DNA of 12,678 nt, from assembly GCA_004555705.1 (NCBI GenBank), contig SFHI01000111.1:1-12678 (forward strand), written 5' to 3'. Position numbers and translations under genes: made by a program. This DNA is from Clostridiales bacterium (GTDB lineage Bacteria; Bacillota; Clostridia; Oscillospirales; Oscillospiraceae). This document shows positions 12,580-12,678 of this stretch, in pieces (positions within the stretch are counted from its first letter, which is position 1; the number at the start of each line of letters is the position of its first letter). The notes beneath the pieces are model-generated. The model saw only the letters and a list, made by a program, of their open reading frames with translations, made no database searches and was not told where the DNA came from.

Positions 12580-12678
12580 AAATTGGTGTTTGTTGCTGCG
12601 TGTCAAAGTATCCTGTCATTGCGAGACCAGTGCGCACACTGGTCGTGGCAATCCCCCGGTAAGAGGGGAAATGTACCG
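12580..12678. repeat. Family A interspersed element, copy A6, cut by the window end
   Basis: Starts with AAATTGGTGTTTG (12580-12592). CTGTCATTGCGA begins at 12613. The left arm stem is GACCAGTG-CGCA-CACTGGTC with GCAAT closing, then CCCCCGGTAAGAGGGG. The sequence up to the arm matches A2 closely. The right arm lies beyond the window. Confidence 0.88.

Noticed and set aside
1..12678. Autonomous insertion sequence
   Set aside because: No open frame resembles a transposase, integrase or recombinase, so the repeats are recorded as non-autonomous elements.

Overview
The window looks like chromosome from a low-to-moderately GC-rich anaerobic member of the Clostridia (Bacillota), possibly an Oscillospiraceae-type gut bacterium. 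Support: the hrcA-grpE-dnaK-dnaJ order under a perfect CIRCE operator, strong AGGAGG-type ribosome binding sites, an ATP-type PEP carboxykinase, a DegV fatty-acid-binding protein, and GC-rich coding DNA next to AT-rich, repeat-filled gaps. The genus is not determinable from the sequence alone.

Layout, left to right. 1-485 (+) is the 3' end of pckA with a strong terminator. 911-2906 (-) is an uncharacterised three-gene operon: a small coiled-coil protein, a 410-residue membrane and coiled-coil protein, and a four-helix membrane protein with a C-terminal SHOCT-like tail. 3557-4659 (-) is a cation diffusion facilitator gene split by an apparent internal deletion that shifts the frame. 5112-5975 (+) is a DegV/FakB-type gene with its own promoter and terminator. 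6350-6847 (-) is a dCMP deaminase. 7255-12384 (-) is the class I heat-shock operon, transcribed hrcA, grpE, dnaK, dnaJ, with promoter and CIRCE at 12404-12463. In this operon dnaK is broken by a perfect 16-bp tandem duplication at 9000-9031. Removing one copy restores an exact 606-residue frame.

The most striking feature is the non-coding DNA. Except where genes are spaced by only a few bases, every intergenic gap contains members of a modular repeat system. Family A (six copies, one cut by the window end) has two arms, each a REP-like hairpin; arm-internal compensatory changes show that each arm folds on its own. Family B (two copies) has GTCATCC/GGATGAC ends. Heptamer arrays of (AATTGAC)n followed by AATT often form the outermost layer in inverted orientation, and they supply the stop codons of dnaJ and the deaminase gene. 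A second border type, family D, flanks the three-gene operon in inverted orientation. A 155-bp near-perfect palindrome (family E) lies upstream of that operon. No transposase is encoded in the window, so any mobility must be supplied in trans.

Functionally, HrcA represses its own operon through CIRCE, and GrpE, DnaK and DnaJ form the Hsp70 folding cycle. Family A and B elements inside the two longer intercistronic gaps of this operon could affect mRNA processing or relative expression. The remaining genes (gluconeogenic/anaplerotic PckA, metal efflux, fatty-acid binding, pyrimidine deoxynucleotide metabolism) are unrelated housekeeping functions.
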